64,000 nt of DNA, taken from positions 5,435-69,434 of the forward strand of contig JBASRN010000095.1 in NCBI GenBank assembly GCA_049273855.1, in the 5' to 3' direction. Both the position numbers and the translations under genes were made by a program. The notes beneath the pieces are model-generated. The model searched no databases, had not been told where the DNA came from, and worked only from the letters and a program-made list of their open reading frames with translations. Below are positions 26,997 to 35,888 of this stretch, piece after piece (the first letter of the stretch is position 1; every line of letters begins with the position of its first letter). The DNA comes from Onstottus_B sp049273855. GTDB lineage: Bacteria; Acidobacteriota; Blastocatellia; UBA7656.

Positions 26997-28774
26997 TTTC
27001 TTTCCTTCCTCTGTTGATCGGCGATCCACTCGCTCATTCGTTTCTCCAGCAGATCGAGCGGCAACGGGCCATCGTCCAAAACCGCGTTATGAAACTTTCT
27101 AACGTCGAACCGCGGGCCCAGTTCCTTCGAAGCTCTCGCGCGCAGCTCCTTGATCTTTAGCGCGCCCAGTTTGTAAGCGAGCGCCTGCGCCGGCCACACG
27201 ATGTAGCGATCTATCTCGACGATGATGTCGTTCTCGGTCTTGGCGGTGTTCTCTTTCATGAAGTCGATCGCTCGCTGGCGAGTCCACCCGAACGCGTGCA
27301 TCCCGGTGTCGACCACAAGCCGGCACGCCCGCCACATCTCATATGTTAATTGTCCGAACTTCGAGTAAGGATCCGTATAGAAGCCAATCTCGGTTCCCAG
27401 GCTCTCTGCGTACAGCGCCCACCCTTCGACGTAAGCGGTGTAGCCGGCGTTGCGCCGGAAATCAGGCAACCCCTTCAACTCCTGGGCGCGGGCGATCTGC
27501 AGATGATGGCCCGGCACCGCTTCGTGCAGCGTCAACGCTTCCATCTCGTACCTGGGCCGCGTGTCGAGCTTGTAGGTGTTGAGCATGTAGTAACCCGCTC
27601 GCGAGCCGTCCGCCGCGCTCGGCTGATAGTAAGCCGTCGTCTGCGCCGGTCCTTCGTAGTCGGGAATCACGCGCACACCGTAGGGAGTGCGCGGAAGCTC
27701 GGCGAACAGCCTGGGCAACTGGCCATCCGCGACCTTTGCTATGTGGGAGTAGCCGGCAACCAGATCGTCGGCCCTCGTGTAGTAGAAGCGCGGGTCGGTG
27801 CGCAGAAAGGTCAGGAACTCGGCGAACGAACCCTTGAACCCGGTCTTCTGAATGACGTCTTCCATCTCGCGCCGAATCCGCGCGACTTCCTTCAAGCCGA
27901 TCTCATGAATCTGCTTTGCCGTCAGACTGGTCGTGGTCTGGCGGCGAATCGAATATTGATAGAACGCTTCGCCGTCCGGAAGCGACGAAGCTCCAATGTC
28001 TTGCCGCGCTGCCGGCAGGTAAGTCTCCTTGAAAAACGAGCCGAGCTTCTTCATCGCAGGAGTGAACGAATCAGCTATGGCTTTCTTGCCTGCCGCCGCA
28101 AGACGGGCGGCCTCCGGCTGAGATAGTTCGTTCGGAAGGCTCTGAAATGGCTGAAAGAGCGGGCTTCGCGCTGGATCATCCGCAATCTGCCCTTCGATCT
28201 GAGAAGCGAGCGACCGAAGCGGCACCGGAGGCTGCACCCACCTGGTCTCGATGCCGCGCTTCATCAGCTCAATCAACTGATCGATCTGTTTAGGAAAGGC
28301 CGCAAGCCGCGCCAGGTAGTTTTCGTAGTCCTTCGTGTTGCGGAAGGGCGTGTTTGTGATCAATTGACCGAACGTCAAATGCACGCCGTTCATCTGATCT
28401 ATCGGCATCAGCTCCGCCGGGAAGCGCTGGCCCTCGACGTTCAACTTCTTGTCCAGCAGGAACAGATCGTACGAGATCAAGTCCTGCCCTTTGAGCCGTG
28501 ACCTGTCGATCTTCTGGATGCGGTCAAGCATGGCGCGCTCGTGGGCCTTGCGACGCTCGACGGCTTCCGGCGAAAAGTCTGTTAAACGATCGTTGAAGCG
28601 ATTATCGCCATACAACGTCGCGCCTTCCGGGTACTGTTCGAGGTTCCATTGCCAGTCTTCATCGAATAGAGCGTGAAGTTTTTTCGAGCTATCGGCGGAC
28701 GATGACAGCACCTGAGCGAGAACGGGAGCAAGAGTTAGAAGAATTAGGGTCAGCATTGCGATGAAGCGTCTCAC
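26993..28774 (-). CDS. Secreted DUF885 family putative peptidase
   Basis: The 593-residue protein has a signal peptide (about 1-21) and a long helical DUF885 domain ending in the family signature TLHEAVPGHHLQIA (His417-Glu, His423-His424), a likely zinc site reminiscent of HExxH metallopeptidases, followed by EGWALYAESLG. GTG start with a strong AGGAGGAG upstream. Family members are exported proteins, some with dipeptidyl or carboxypeptidase-like activity. The last codons overlap the start of the serpin gene (ATGA), forming a two-gene operon. Confidence 0.9.
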   Translation of the reverse strand: MRRFIAMLTLILLTLAPVLAQVLSSSADSSKKLHALFDEDWQWNLEQYPEGATLYGDNRFNDRLTDFSPEAVERRKAHERAMLDRIQKIDRSRLKGQDLISYDLFLLDKKLNVEGQRFPAELMPIDQMNGVHLTFGQLITNTPFRNTKDYENYLARLAAFPKQIDQLIELMKRGIETRWVQPPVPLRSLASQIEGQIADDPARSPLFQPFQSLPNELSQPEAARLAAAGKKAIADSFTPAMKKLGSFFKETYLPAARQDIGASSLPDGEAFYQYSIRRQTTTSLTAKQIHEIGLKEVARIRREMEDVIQKTGFKGSFAEFLTFLRTDPRFYYTRADDLVAGYSHIAKVADGQLPRLFAELPRTPYGVRVIPDYEGPAQTTAYYQPSAADGSRAGYYMLNTYKLDTRPRYEMEALTLHEAVPGHHLQIARAQELKGLPDFRRNAGYTAYVEGWALYAESLGTEIGFYTDPYSKFGQLTYEMWRACRLVVDTGMHAFGWTRQRAIDFMKENTAKTENDIIVEIDRYIVWPAQALAYKLGALKIKELRARASKELGPRFDVRKFHNAVLDDGPLPLDLLEKRMSEWIADQQRKERK

Positions 28775-28904
28775 GACTCCTCCTGGTTTGAAGCTCAGAT
28801 GCGTTTTTTAGGTTGTCGAGTTGAGTGTAGCAGATGAGGGTTGAAGCCCGTAGCGTGTGGTTGGCGGTCTGGAGCATCCAATGGTTGCCGAGGGTCAAAC
28901 CGCC

Positions 28905-29000
28905 CTGCCACTAAGGCTCGAAGGCTCAAAGGTCCACCAAACAACCCTGCCCGGCTTCGTGCGGCTTTGTGTCCCGGTGCCTTGGTGGCGACTCTTCTAA
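28905..29000. repeat. Diverged copy related to the GTAGTGG palindromic family
   Basis: GCCACTAAGGC near 28907 and the inverse CCTTGGTGGCGACTCTTCT near 28980 frame a core with GGCTTCGTGCGGCTTTGTG. The arms match inner parts of the elements at 49122 and 62773; the outer GTAGTGG termini are not recognisable. It lies between the copper amine oxidase and DUF885 genes. Confidence 0.55.
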
Positions 29001-29043
29001 CTCCGTCCATGCAGTAGCCGAAACGAGCGGATGACGCTGTACG

Positions 29044-31032
29044 TCATTCGGGCTTCGGAACATCCAGCGCGGGATTACGAACGAAGAAACCGTTCGGCAT
29101 CAGCTTGAAGCCCGCCTTGTGACACACCATCACCGGCCACTCTTCAGGGCGCGGAATGTGCGTCAAGCCCATCGTGTACCACAACACCACGTCTTTGTTT
29201 TCGATCGACCGATTAGCTCTCGTCCACTTTGCCAGGCCTTCGCCGCCTCTGCTCTGGTTTATGTAGTCGCCAGCCGCATAAATCTCGGTCTGCTCGTAAG
29301 GCGTCACCCACAGATGAGCGTTCAAGAAGCCCGCGCGCTTTCTGACCGACGAACTGATCGCCGCGTAAGGCACTGAGTTCTCACCCGGGAACAGCAGGTA
29401 CCCCGTCGACTGCCCCAGTGCGTTCCTGGCCGACGGATTGATCACTTTCCACTTTCGGCCCGAAGCGAGATTGAGATGCCGCTGCGCGAGCGTTTCGTTT
29501 TTAAGAGTCGTCTCCGCCATGGTAAACGAGTTGTTATGGGGATTTGCCGGTCCAGCCGGAGTCGCGCGGGTATTCAGTTCGACTACGCTGTTCGCCGAGC
29601 CGTCGACGTCCATATCGAGCCTGAAGTTGAAGATATGCTGATGGTGAACCGCTTCGACGCCCGCGGCTACAAGGTGACCGTGGCTCTCTTTCCCGTGACC
29701 GTGCGCCGCCGGCTTCACGCCGCGCGCGGCCATTATGCCCGTCAGCAGGGTTTCCATCTCGAGCGTGCCGTCCTGGTGAAATACCCAGTTGAACCCGTAC
29801 TCGTAGTTGCCCACGTTGGCGAACCATCCAACTACAAGCTGGCGCGCGCGCCGCGATTCGTTGCGGATCAGCGGAAACGAAGCGTAGTCGGCGTGCTTCC
29901 ACAGCACCCCGGCGTCCCGCTCGTAGATCGCGACCGCGCGCGGCAACTCATAGCCTCCGCCCGTGTCTCCCGCGAAGGTCGCGTTGAAGAGCCGCGCGTT
30001 GGCGGGAAAGTCGTTCTTCGGTTCAAGTGAAAGCGCAAGCTTGCCGATGCCGTACTCGCCTTCGTCGAATGCGTTGCGGAAAAACCAACCCTCCTCGGGA
30101 TCGCCGTAAGGCACGACCATCTCCGATAACGACCCGCGATACATCACTGAGCGCAGCTTGCCGTTGTCTTCGTAGCCGACCGTGTAGAGCACGAGGCCTT
30201 CCCGAGGGTGGAGCGCGAACCGGAAGCGCCAGTTCTGCCAGCGAACCTCGTTGCCGCTGACGTTAAAGCTTGCTCCCTGCGCCTGGACGATCTCGAGTGG
30301 CTTGGGCGATTCGCGTAGCTTTCCGATCGACTTCATATCCAGATCGCCGGTTTCCTTCGGTACAGGGACCACGCCGGTGTCGATAAGCCTGAAAACTTTC
30401 TTTGTGTTCAGATTCACGTAAGCGACCACGCCTTCGATCGGCCGCGCATAAGCATTCTTCGTGCCCTCGTTGTAATAGGAGATCCCTTTCGCGATGCGCG
30501 CGCCGTTTTGGTCGGCGACGCCGAAAAAGCCCGCGCTCCACGGGTCCACCTGAACGCTTGCGAAGTTTGTTATGCCTCGTTTGCGCATCGCCGCTTGCCA
30601 TTGCGGATCGGCCTGAACGATCTGCTGGGTGAGCAGGAAGTCCTCGATCATAAATCCCGGCTGCACACCGGGGATTTCCTTCCACGACGCCAGCTTCTTG
30701 CTGGTGAGATCGACGACGGCCTCGAAGGTCTTGTTTGTTGCACGCTCGAAGACGACGACGAAGGCTTCGCGGCGGATCGAGCTTCCGGGTTTGTAGCTCG
30801 AGACTTCCTGTTTTGCCGGCTCGCGCAAGACGATCATCGGAAACCGGCTGGTGTCTATCGCTTTGCCCTCCGCTTTCAAGACGGAAACCGCTGTTGCGAT
30901 TTCGTCTTTGCTTAGCGGGTCAAGGGGGTGAGCTGACTTGAAATCTGTAGCACCCAGGGCACATCGCCCAATTAGCAGGGACGCAGCAAACGACGTTAAG
31001 ACCCGACTGCGTGAGTGATGGATCGATTTCAT
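29044..31032 (-). CDS. Secreted copper amine oxidase (primary-amine oxidase)
   Basis: The 662-residue protein has an N-terminal signal (about 1-28). N2/N3 domains (about 40-250) precede the catalytic beta-sandwich. The topaquinone precursor is Tyr410 in GNYEYGF, the catalytic base Asp323 in FDEGEYG, and the copper ligands are the HxH pair in VHHQHIF (464 and 466) and a distal His in GLTHIPRPEEWP. It oxidises primary amines to aldehyde, ammonia and hydrogen peroxide. AGGAG precedes ATG. The enzyme is periplasmic or external; the preferred amine is unknown. It is followed by repeat sequence, so it is probably monocistronic. Confidence 0.94.
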   Translation of the reverse strand: MKSIHHSRSRVLTSFAASLLIGRCALGATDFKSAHPLDPLSKDEIATAVSVLKAEGKAIDTSRFPMIVLREPAKQEVSSYKPGSSIRREAFVVVFERATNKTFEAVVDLTSKKLASWKEIPGVQPGFMIEDFLLTQQIVQADPQWQAAMRKRGITNFASVQVDPWSAGFFGVADQNGARIAKGISYYNEGTKNAYARPIEGVVAYVNLNTKKVFRLIDTGVVPVPKETGDLDMKSIGKLRESPKPLEIVQAQGASFNVSGNEVRWQNWRFRFALHPREGLVLYTVGYEDNGKLRSVMYRGSLSEMVVPYGDPEEGWFFRNAFDEGEYGIGKLALSLEPKNDFPANARLFNATFAGDTGGGYELPRAVAIYERDAGVLWKHADYASFPLIRNESRRARQLVVGWFANVGNYEYGFNWVFHQDGTLEMETLLTGIMAARGVKPAAHGHGKESHGHLVAAGVEAVHHQHIFNFRLDMDVDGSANSVVELNTRATPAGPANPHNNSFTMAETTLKNETLAQRHLNLASGRKWKVINPSARNALGQSTGYLLFPGENSVPYAAISSSVRKRAGFLNAHLWVTPYEQTEIYAAGDYINQSRGGEGLAKWTRANRSIENKDVVLWYTMGLTHIPRPEEWPVMVCHKAGFKLMPNGFFVRNPALDVPKPE

Positions 31033-31140
31033 TCGTTTCTCCTCTATTGTCCGTCTAAGAACTCCACGGCGCGTGCGAGCACAATGCTGACCTGGTGGCC
31101 CCGGTGTCCCGGTGTTTGAAGCGACCGTCCGGCTCTACCG

Positions 31141-32280
31141 TTAGAGCTTTCTGAGACCTTTACCGATTCTTCGGATGCCCTCCTCGATAAGCGAAGGCGC
31201 GAAACAATAAGACAACCGCAAGTGGCCTTCGCCCTCGGTTCCAAACGCGCCGCCCGGCACCGTGATCACCCCGGACTCAAGCAGCTTGATCGCGACTTCT
31301 TCTGACGGCCCATGACGCGAGACGTCCAGCATCACGTAATAAGCGCCGTCTCCAGCGACGTACGGCAACGCAAGCTCGCGTTCGATCGCGCGAGTCATTA
31401 CCTCGCGCCGCCGCGCGAGTTCCTCGCGCATCGCCGCAGTGGCCCGACGGCCTTCGTCACAGAACGCGGCAACCGCCGCTTTCTGGGTTATCGCCGAAGC
31501 GCACGTCGAGACGTATTGATGCAACACAGTGACGTGCTTGATCACGACTTCGGGGCCGACCGCCCAGCCGATTCGCCAGCCGGTCATACTCATCATCTTC
31601 GACAAACCCGAGACAATGATCGTCTTGTCATAGAACTCCGAAAGCGACGCGGGCTGCTCGGCGAAGTAGAAATCGCGATAAATCTCGTCGGCCATCGCGT
31701 AGATGTTCGAGCCGGCAAGCCGAGCGGCGATGAATTGAAGATCCTCACGAGTTAGCGACGTGCTCGTCGGGTTCGCCGGCGAGTTGATCACAACGAGTCG
31801 CGTCCGATCTGACAATGCTGCCTCGAAACTCGCGCGGTCGAACTCGAATTGTCGGGAGGCGCGGAGGTGATAGTACGCCTGGGTGGCGCCCGCGATCTCG
31901 GCGATCGGCTGATAGGCCAGGTAGCAGGGATCGGGTAGCAGAGCTTCATCGCCCGGCTCGAGTATGCTCATCATCACGTTGAAGATCGCTTCTTCCGCGC
32001 CGTTCATCACACACACCGAAGCAGGCGAGTAAGGCGTGGCAAGCCCGCCGCTGTGATATTCGGCGATCTTTGCTTTCAGCGGCGCGATGCCGGAGTTTGG
32101 CGTGTAGCCGAGGCTTTCTTCGTTGATGACGCGGATGGCTTCGTCGCGCACGACCGGCGGGACGGCAAAGTCAGGCTCGCCAAGGCCGAGGTTGATCGAG
32201 CCGGGTGGCGCGAGATCGAAGAGCCGCCGCGTCGCGCTCTTGCGAATGGTCTTGAGTCTTTGCGCTGGTGTGAAGGTCAT
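31141..32280 (-). CDS. dapC: Class I/II aminotransferase, probable N-succinyl-diaminopimelate aminotransferase
   Basis: The 379-residue PLP enzyme has the fold-I signatures NLGLGEPDF, NSPANPTS, a DEIY pair and the Schiff-base Lys in SGLSKMMSMTGWRIGW, which binds PLP as in AspC-like enzymes. By context it is the last gene of the dapE-asd-lysC-dapB-dapA-dapD cluster and is the only aminotransferase there, so a role in the succinyl-diaminopimelate step is inferred; sequence alone would also permit an aspartate or aromatic aminotransferase. Its ATG overlaps the TGA of the YefM-like gene by 4 nt. Confidence 0.82.
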   Translation of the reverse strand: MTFTPAQRLKTIRKSATRRLFDLAPPGSINLGLGEPDFAVPPVVRDEAIRVINEESLGYTPNSGIAPLKAKIAEYHSGGLATPYSPASVCVMNGAEEAIFNVMMSILEPGDEALLPDPCYLAYQPIAEIAGATQAYYHLRASRQFEFDRASFEAALSDRTRLVVINSPANPTSTSLTREDLQFIAARLAGSNIYAMADEIYRDFYFAEQPASLSEFYDKTIIVSGLSKMMSMTGWRIGWAVGPEVVIKHVTVLHQYVSTCASAITQKAAVAAFCDEGRRATAAMREELARRREVMTRAIERELALPYVAGDGAYYVMLDVSRHGPSEEVAIKLLESGVITVPGGAFGTEGEGHLRLSYCFAPSLIEEGIRRIGKGLRKL

Positions 32281-32498
32281 CCTCTCGCTCGATTCAATGC
32301 TGCGAGAAGTCGCCGCCCGTTTCTCGGCGATCTAAGCAAGTGAGCAGTTTCGGCCAAGCTTGCAAGCTCCTCCGCAGAGACCAGCGCAACATCGCCGCCG
32401 CGCCGTTTGATTATTACGATCTCTCCATTCTCCGCGACGCGGTCGCACAGTCTTGCAAGATTCGCTTTGGCCTTAGTGCAGGTTGTTTGAATAGCCAT
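32277..32498 (-). CDS. YefM/Phd-type antitoxin homologue without toxin
   Basis: The 73-residue protein starts at ATG 32498; the longer frame is not supported. The N-terminal half CTKAKANLARLCDRVAENGE with IVIIKRRGGDVALVSAEE is the Phd/YefM DNA-binding dimerisation fold, and the C-terminal ETAHLLRSPRNGRRLL is the signature shared with E. coli YefM (ETAYLLRSP), which contacts toxin YoeB. No YoeB or other toxin gene follows; instead its stop overlaps the aminotransferase start (ATGA), exactly where a toxin would begin. It may act as a transcription factor on the dap cluster or be a remnant. Confidence 0.85.
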   Translation of the reverse strand: MAIQTTCTKAKANLARLCDRVAENGEIVIIKRRGGDVALVSAEELASLAETAHLLRSPRNGRRLLAALNRARG

Positions 32499-32590
32499 GT
32501 TCTGTGTCGAAAGTTGTACAAAGTCACGGTACAGCCTAGCGCTAGCCGGTCGCAAACAGAGTGCGTCAATACCCACGAGATAGCCGACGG

Positions 32591-33424
32591 TTAACGCAGA
32601 AAGTCTTCAAGCCTCACCGAAGCGTCCGTCTTCTTATCTCGATACTTCACAATGATCGGCGTGTAAACCGATAGTCCAAGCTCCGGGCCGCGACCGCTGG
32701 TTATCGCTCGCGAGCCCGGCACGACTACCGCGCCGGCGGGAATCTCGAGCTGAGCGTCGGCCGTCTTGCGATAAAACTCGTCGTTTATCAGATCGTAGAT
32801 CGGAGTGCCGCCGGTCAGGATCGTACCCGAAGCCAGAACCGCTCGCTCGCGCACGATGGCTCCTTCGTACACCCCGCAGTTGCCGCCTACCAACACGTCG
32901 TCTTCGATGATCACCGGCAGCTCGCCGATCGGTTCGAGCACACCGCCGATCTGCGCGCCCGCCGACAAGTGAACCCGCTTGCCGATCTGGGCGCACGAGC
33001 CGACCAGCGCGTGCGAGTCGATCATCGTGTCGTCGTCTACGTAGGCGCCGATGTTGACGAACATCGGCGGCATGCAGGTCACTCCCTTTCCGATGTAGCA
33101 GCCGTCGCGAATAGACGATCCGCCGGGAACTATGCGAACCCGGTCGTCGGCGGTTATGTGTTTGAGCGGATAGGTATCTTTGTCATAGAAGCGAAACTGA
33201 TTATTGATCGAGAAGTTCCGGACGCGTCCAAGCTTAAAGCCGAGCAGGATGCCCTGCTTGACCCAGTGATTGACGCGCCATCGGCTCTCCACTCGTTCGG
33301 CGGCGCGCACTTCACCGGAGTTGAGCTTCTGTTTGAATTCGTTGAATAGCTCGCGATGCTCGTCGGTGATTTCGGCGGGAGGGTTGTCGAAGAGGCGTTG
33401 GATTCTTTCAGCTAGATCATTCAC
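32591..33424 (-). CDS. dapD: 2,3,4,5-tetrahydropyridine-2,6-dicarboxylate N-succinyltransferase
   Basis: The 277-residue enzyme starts at GTG 33424, where GAGGTGA lies 8 nt upstream; the longer ATG frame reads through a repeat. This gives the family's usual length (274 in E. coli). An N-terminal helical domain with SRWRVNHWVKQGILLGF precedes a left-handed beta-helix of hexapeptide repeats (IRDGCYIGKGVTCMPPMFVN, IGAYVDDDTMIDSHALVG) and a C-terminal VVPGSRAI segment. It makes N-succinyl-2-amino-6-oxopimelate from succinyl-CoA and fixes the pathway as the succinylase branch. Confidence 0.96.
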   Translation of the reverse strand: MNDLAERIQRLFDNPPAEITDEHRELFNEFKQKLNSGEVRAAERVESRWRVNHWVKQGILLGFKLGRVRNFSINNQFRFYDKDTYPLKHITADDRVRIVPGGSSIRDGCYIGKGVTCMPPMFVNIGAYVDDDTMIDSHALVGSCAQIGKRVHLSAGAQIGGVLEPIGELPVIIEDDVLVGGNCGVYEGAIVRERAVLASGTILTGGTPIYDLINDEFYRKTADAQLEIPAGAVVVPGSRAITSGRGPELGLSVYTPIIVKYRDKKTDASVRLEDFLR

Positions 33425-33475
33425 GAATGCGATCACCTCAGTGCGTTCAAACGGGTGCTGAAAAACTAACCCATC

Positions 33476-33578
33476 GCCACTCAGCCACGGAAGCACCAGG
33501 CAACACGAAGCCCACACCGTATTGCACTCACTGACTTGGTGCAGCTTCGTGACTTTGTGTCTTGGTGGCGCCTTTCCT
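33476..33578. repeat. Diverged copy related to the GTAGTGG palindromic family
   Basis: GCCACTCAGCCACGGAAGCACC on the left and GCTTCGTGACTTTGTGTCTT and GGTGGCGCC on the right are inverted and resemble the inner arms of the elements at 49122 and 62773. The termini are not conserved. It lies between dapA and dapD within the lysine cluster. Confidence 0.6.
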
Positions 33579-33592
33579 TTTCCAGCAGTCTT

Positions 33593-34483
33593 CTAGATCA
33601 ACTTCAAATCGACAAGCACCGCGCGGAGCTTCTCTTTCGTCGCGTTCGACACCGGCACCATCGGCAGACGATACACCTCTTTTATCTTGCCCATCATCGC
33701 AAGCGCCGCCTTGACCGGGCCCGGACTGGTCTCAACGAAGTTCACCTTCATCAGCGGGAATAACTCGCGATTCAGCCGGCGCGCTTTGTCCCAATTGTTC
33801 TCAAGTGCCGCGCGGGTCAGCGCGGTCATCTGGCCAGGCGCTTCGTTTGAAGCCACAGAGATCAATCCCACTCCGCCCAGCGCTACGAGCGGCAACGTGA
33901 TCGAGTCGTCGCCCGAGAAAACTCTGAACGTCGAAGGCGCGCGCATGGTGATCTCGGCTATCTGCGAGATGTCACCCGAAGCCTCTTTCACACCGATGAT
34001 GTTTGGTACTTCGGCGAGCCGCACCATCGTGTCGGCGGTGATGTTGACGTTCGTTCGCGGCGGCACGTTGTAGACGATGATCGGCAGCCGCGTCGAGCCG
34101 GCGATCGTCTTGTAGTGCTGATACAGCCCTTCCTGGGTCGGCTTGTTGTAGTAGGGCGAGACCGACAGCAGCCCGTCTACACCGAGGCGTTCGTACGCGC
34201 GCGCGAGCTCGATCACGTGAGCCGTGTTGTTTCCGCCCGCTCCCCCAATTATCGGAACGCGGCCACGCGCCGTCTTGAGCACGATCTCGACAACGCGGCA
34301 GAGTTCGGCAGTGCTGAGCGTGGGACTCTCGCCGGTTGTGCCGCAGGGAACGAGAAAGTCTATGCCCTCGCTGATTTGAAACTCGACGAAGCTGCGAAGC
34401 GCGTCTTCGTCGATCGACAGGTCTTCTTTGAACGGCGTAACGATCGCCGTTCCGCAGCCCTTCAAGTTTGTTGTGTCTGACAT
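33593..34483 (-). CDS. dapA: 4-hydroxy-tetrahydrodipicolinate synthase
   Basis: The 296-residue TIM-barrel enzyme has the family motifs: GTAIVTPFKEDLSID, the pyruvate-binding GTTGESPTL, the catalytic Tyr in IIVYNVPPRTNV and the Schiff-base Lys in IGVKEASGD. It condenses pyruvate with aspartate semialdehyde, the first committed step to diaminopimelate. Length matches E. coli DapA (292). It sits between dapB and dapD in the cluster, transcribed on the minus strand. The 47-bp gap to dapB suggests co-transcription. Confidence 0.97.
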   Translation of the reverse strand: MSDTTNLKGCGTAIVTPFKEDLSIDEDALRSFVEFQISEGIDFLVPCGTTGESPTLSTAELCRVVEIVLKTARGRVPIIGGAGGNNTAHVIELARAYERLGVDGLLSVSPYYNKPTQEGLYQHYKTIAGSTRLPIIVYNVPPRTNVNITADTMVRLAEVPNIIGVKEASGDISQIAEITMRAPSTFRVFSGDDSITLPLVALGGVGLISVASNEAPGQMTALTRAALENNWDKARRLNRELFPLMKVNFVETSPGPVKAALAMMGKIKEVYRLPMVPVSNATKEKLRAVLVDLKLI

Positions 34484-34530
34484 TTCGTTCCTTGAGATTC
34501 AGAACTGAGCACTACAGTCCGAATCGACGC

Positions 34531-35223
34531 TCATTCCTCAGTCCTCAGCCCTAGCTGTTCATCGATGATCTCTGAGAACTCGTAAAAGCCTTTTCGTCCC
34601 GCGATCCACTTCGCTGCTAACACTGCGCCATCCGCAAAACCCGCGCGCGTTCGAGCGGTGTGAATTATCTCGAGGGTGTCGGCTTCTGAGTCGAATCCAA
34701 GAGTGTGCTTGCCGGGAAAGTGGCCGGCGCGTGTGCTCGAGGTCGGTACCTCGTGGTTGTACTTTTCTTCGACGATGCGCTTCAACGAGAGCGCGGTGCC
34801 CGACGGCGCGTCCTTCTTGAACTTGTGATGGGCTTCTTCAATAAACGGATCGTGCAGATCGAAACGCCTGAACAGTTCAGCCGCGTATGCCCCGATCTTA
34901 AACATCAGGTTCACGCCAACGCTGAAGTTCGATCCGTAGACAAACCCGATTTCGCCGGCGTCGATTATCCGGCGCGCCTCGTCGAGGCAGTTGTACCACC
35001 CAGTCGTGCCAACCACCATCGAGACTCGCGAGTCCGCCGCCGTCTTGATGTTTGCGATCACCGCGTCCGGTTCCGAGAAGTCAACGCAGACATCGGCATC
35101 AGTAAGCTTGCCGCGTGAGCCGGCTATCGGATCGATCACGCACGCTATCTCGAGGCCGGCTCGCGTTGCGGCTTCCTCGATCATGTGACCCATCTTTCCG
35201 TAGCCAAGTAGTGCGATTCTCAC
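34531..35223 (-). CDS. dapB: 4-hydroxy-tetrahydrodipicolinate reductase
   Basis: The 230-residue enzyme starts at GTG 35223 (reading RIALLGYGKMGHMI); the longer frame runs into the repeat at 35240 and is rejected. It has the Rossmann GYGKMG motif, VCVDFSEPDAV, the nucleotide-binding VVGTTGWY region, NFSVGVNLMFK and the catalytic EEAHHKFKKDAPSGTAL with the adjacent His pair and Lys. It is shorter than the E. coli enzyme (273), as in several non-proteobacterial lineages. It uses NAD(P)H to reduce the DapA product. Confidence 0.95.
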   Translation of the reverse strand: MRIALLGYGKMGHMIEEAATRAGLEIACVIDPIAGSRGKLTDADVCVDFSEPDAVIANIKTAADSRVSMVVGTTGWYNCLDEARRIIDAGEIGFVYGSNFSVGVNLMFKIGAYAAELFRRFDLHDPFIEEAHHKFKKDAPSGTALSLKRIVEEKYNHEVPTSSTRAGHFPGKHTLGFDSEADTLEIIHTARTRAGFADGAVLAAKWIAGRKGFYEFSEIIDEQLGLRTEE

Positions 35224-35239
35224 GTTAGTTTCCGCATCC

Positions 35240-35330
35240 TTGTACGGGCGGTCCTCCGTGGCCACCCCTCACTGGAATACCTCATTCAAAACGCCTGGCA
35301 AAAGAGGCGGCACCGAGACCGCCCGTACAA
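35240..35330. repeat. Complete 91-bp copy of the TTGTACGGGCGG palindromic repeat
   Basis: Exact 14-bp terminal inverted repeats TTGTACGGGCGGTC (35240-35253) and GACCGCCCGTACAA (35317-35330), with partly complementary inner arms. It lies 17 bp upstream of dapB inside the lysine cluster, so the transcript would carry it as a hairpin. Confidence 0.9.
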
Positions 35331-35360
35331 GGCAGCCCTGGCTTCACAACTACCGCCGCT

Positions 35361-35888
35361 TCAAAACACGCATTCGGTGTTGACCGCCAGTCTTCGAACG
35401 TCGGCTCGCGAAGGCTGATAGATCATCGTCTCGAGCGTGTCGCTATTACGATTGAACTGATAAGCCACACCGGTGTCGCTGATGAAATAGTAGAAGCTCC
35501 GATCGCGTTCTTCGGTGCAACGCTTGAATCTCCGGCCGAGATTCAAATCCGCGCGACTCATAGACAGGCTTGGCTTGAAGTAAATCGTAAATACCTTGCC
35601 GACCATCGATCCGGGCGCGCGGTAGATCTTCGCGAGACTTGGCGTCAAATAAGAAAAGGTGACTTCTCCGCCCTCGACTGGGAAGGGTCCACTCGACGGC
35701 GCGGAACCGTGCTCTTCGTCCACGCCTATGATTCTTGCGACGTCGGCCGCCGACGATCGAAGCGGAGTGATTCCCCGCCACGAGTTGGTTTGCGGAACTC
35801 CCACCCCGGAATCTGCGGGCGAACCGCTGACCATCAGAAGCGCGAACGCAGCCGCGCAAATCAACACTCGCTTGTATTGCCGCTTCAT
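35361..35888 (-). CDS. Secreted protein of unknown function
   Basis: The 175-residue protein starts at ATG 35888 and has a signal peptide (about 1-24, RVLICAAAFALLMVSGSPAD). The mature part begins with WRGITPLRSSAADVARIIG, a motif I have seen repeatedly in exported Acidobacteriota hypothetical proteins, followed by strands FSYLTPSLAKIYRAP and YYFISDTGVAYQFN. It contains two Cys (one near the C-terminus, TECVF). Function is unknown. Its position between lysC and dapB appears incidental to lysine synthesis. Confidence 0.65.
   Translation of the reverse strand: MKRQYKRVLICAAAFALLMVSGSPADSGVGVPQTNSWRGITPLRSSAADVARIIGVDEEHGSAPSSGPFPVEGGEVTFSYLTPSLAKIYRAPGSMVGKVFTIYFKPSLSMSRADLNLGRRFKRCTEERDRSFYYFISDTGVAYQFNRNSDTLETMIYQPSRADVRRLAVNTECVF

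Noticed and set aside
33425..33517. Extended N-terminus of dapD starting at an ATG
   Set aside because: It lies in the repeat; GTG 33424 has a good Shine-Dalgarno and gives the standard length.
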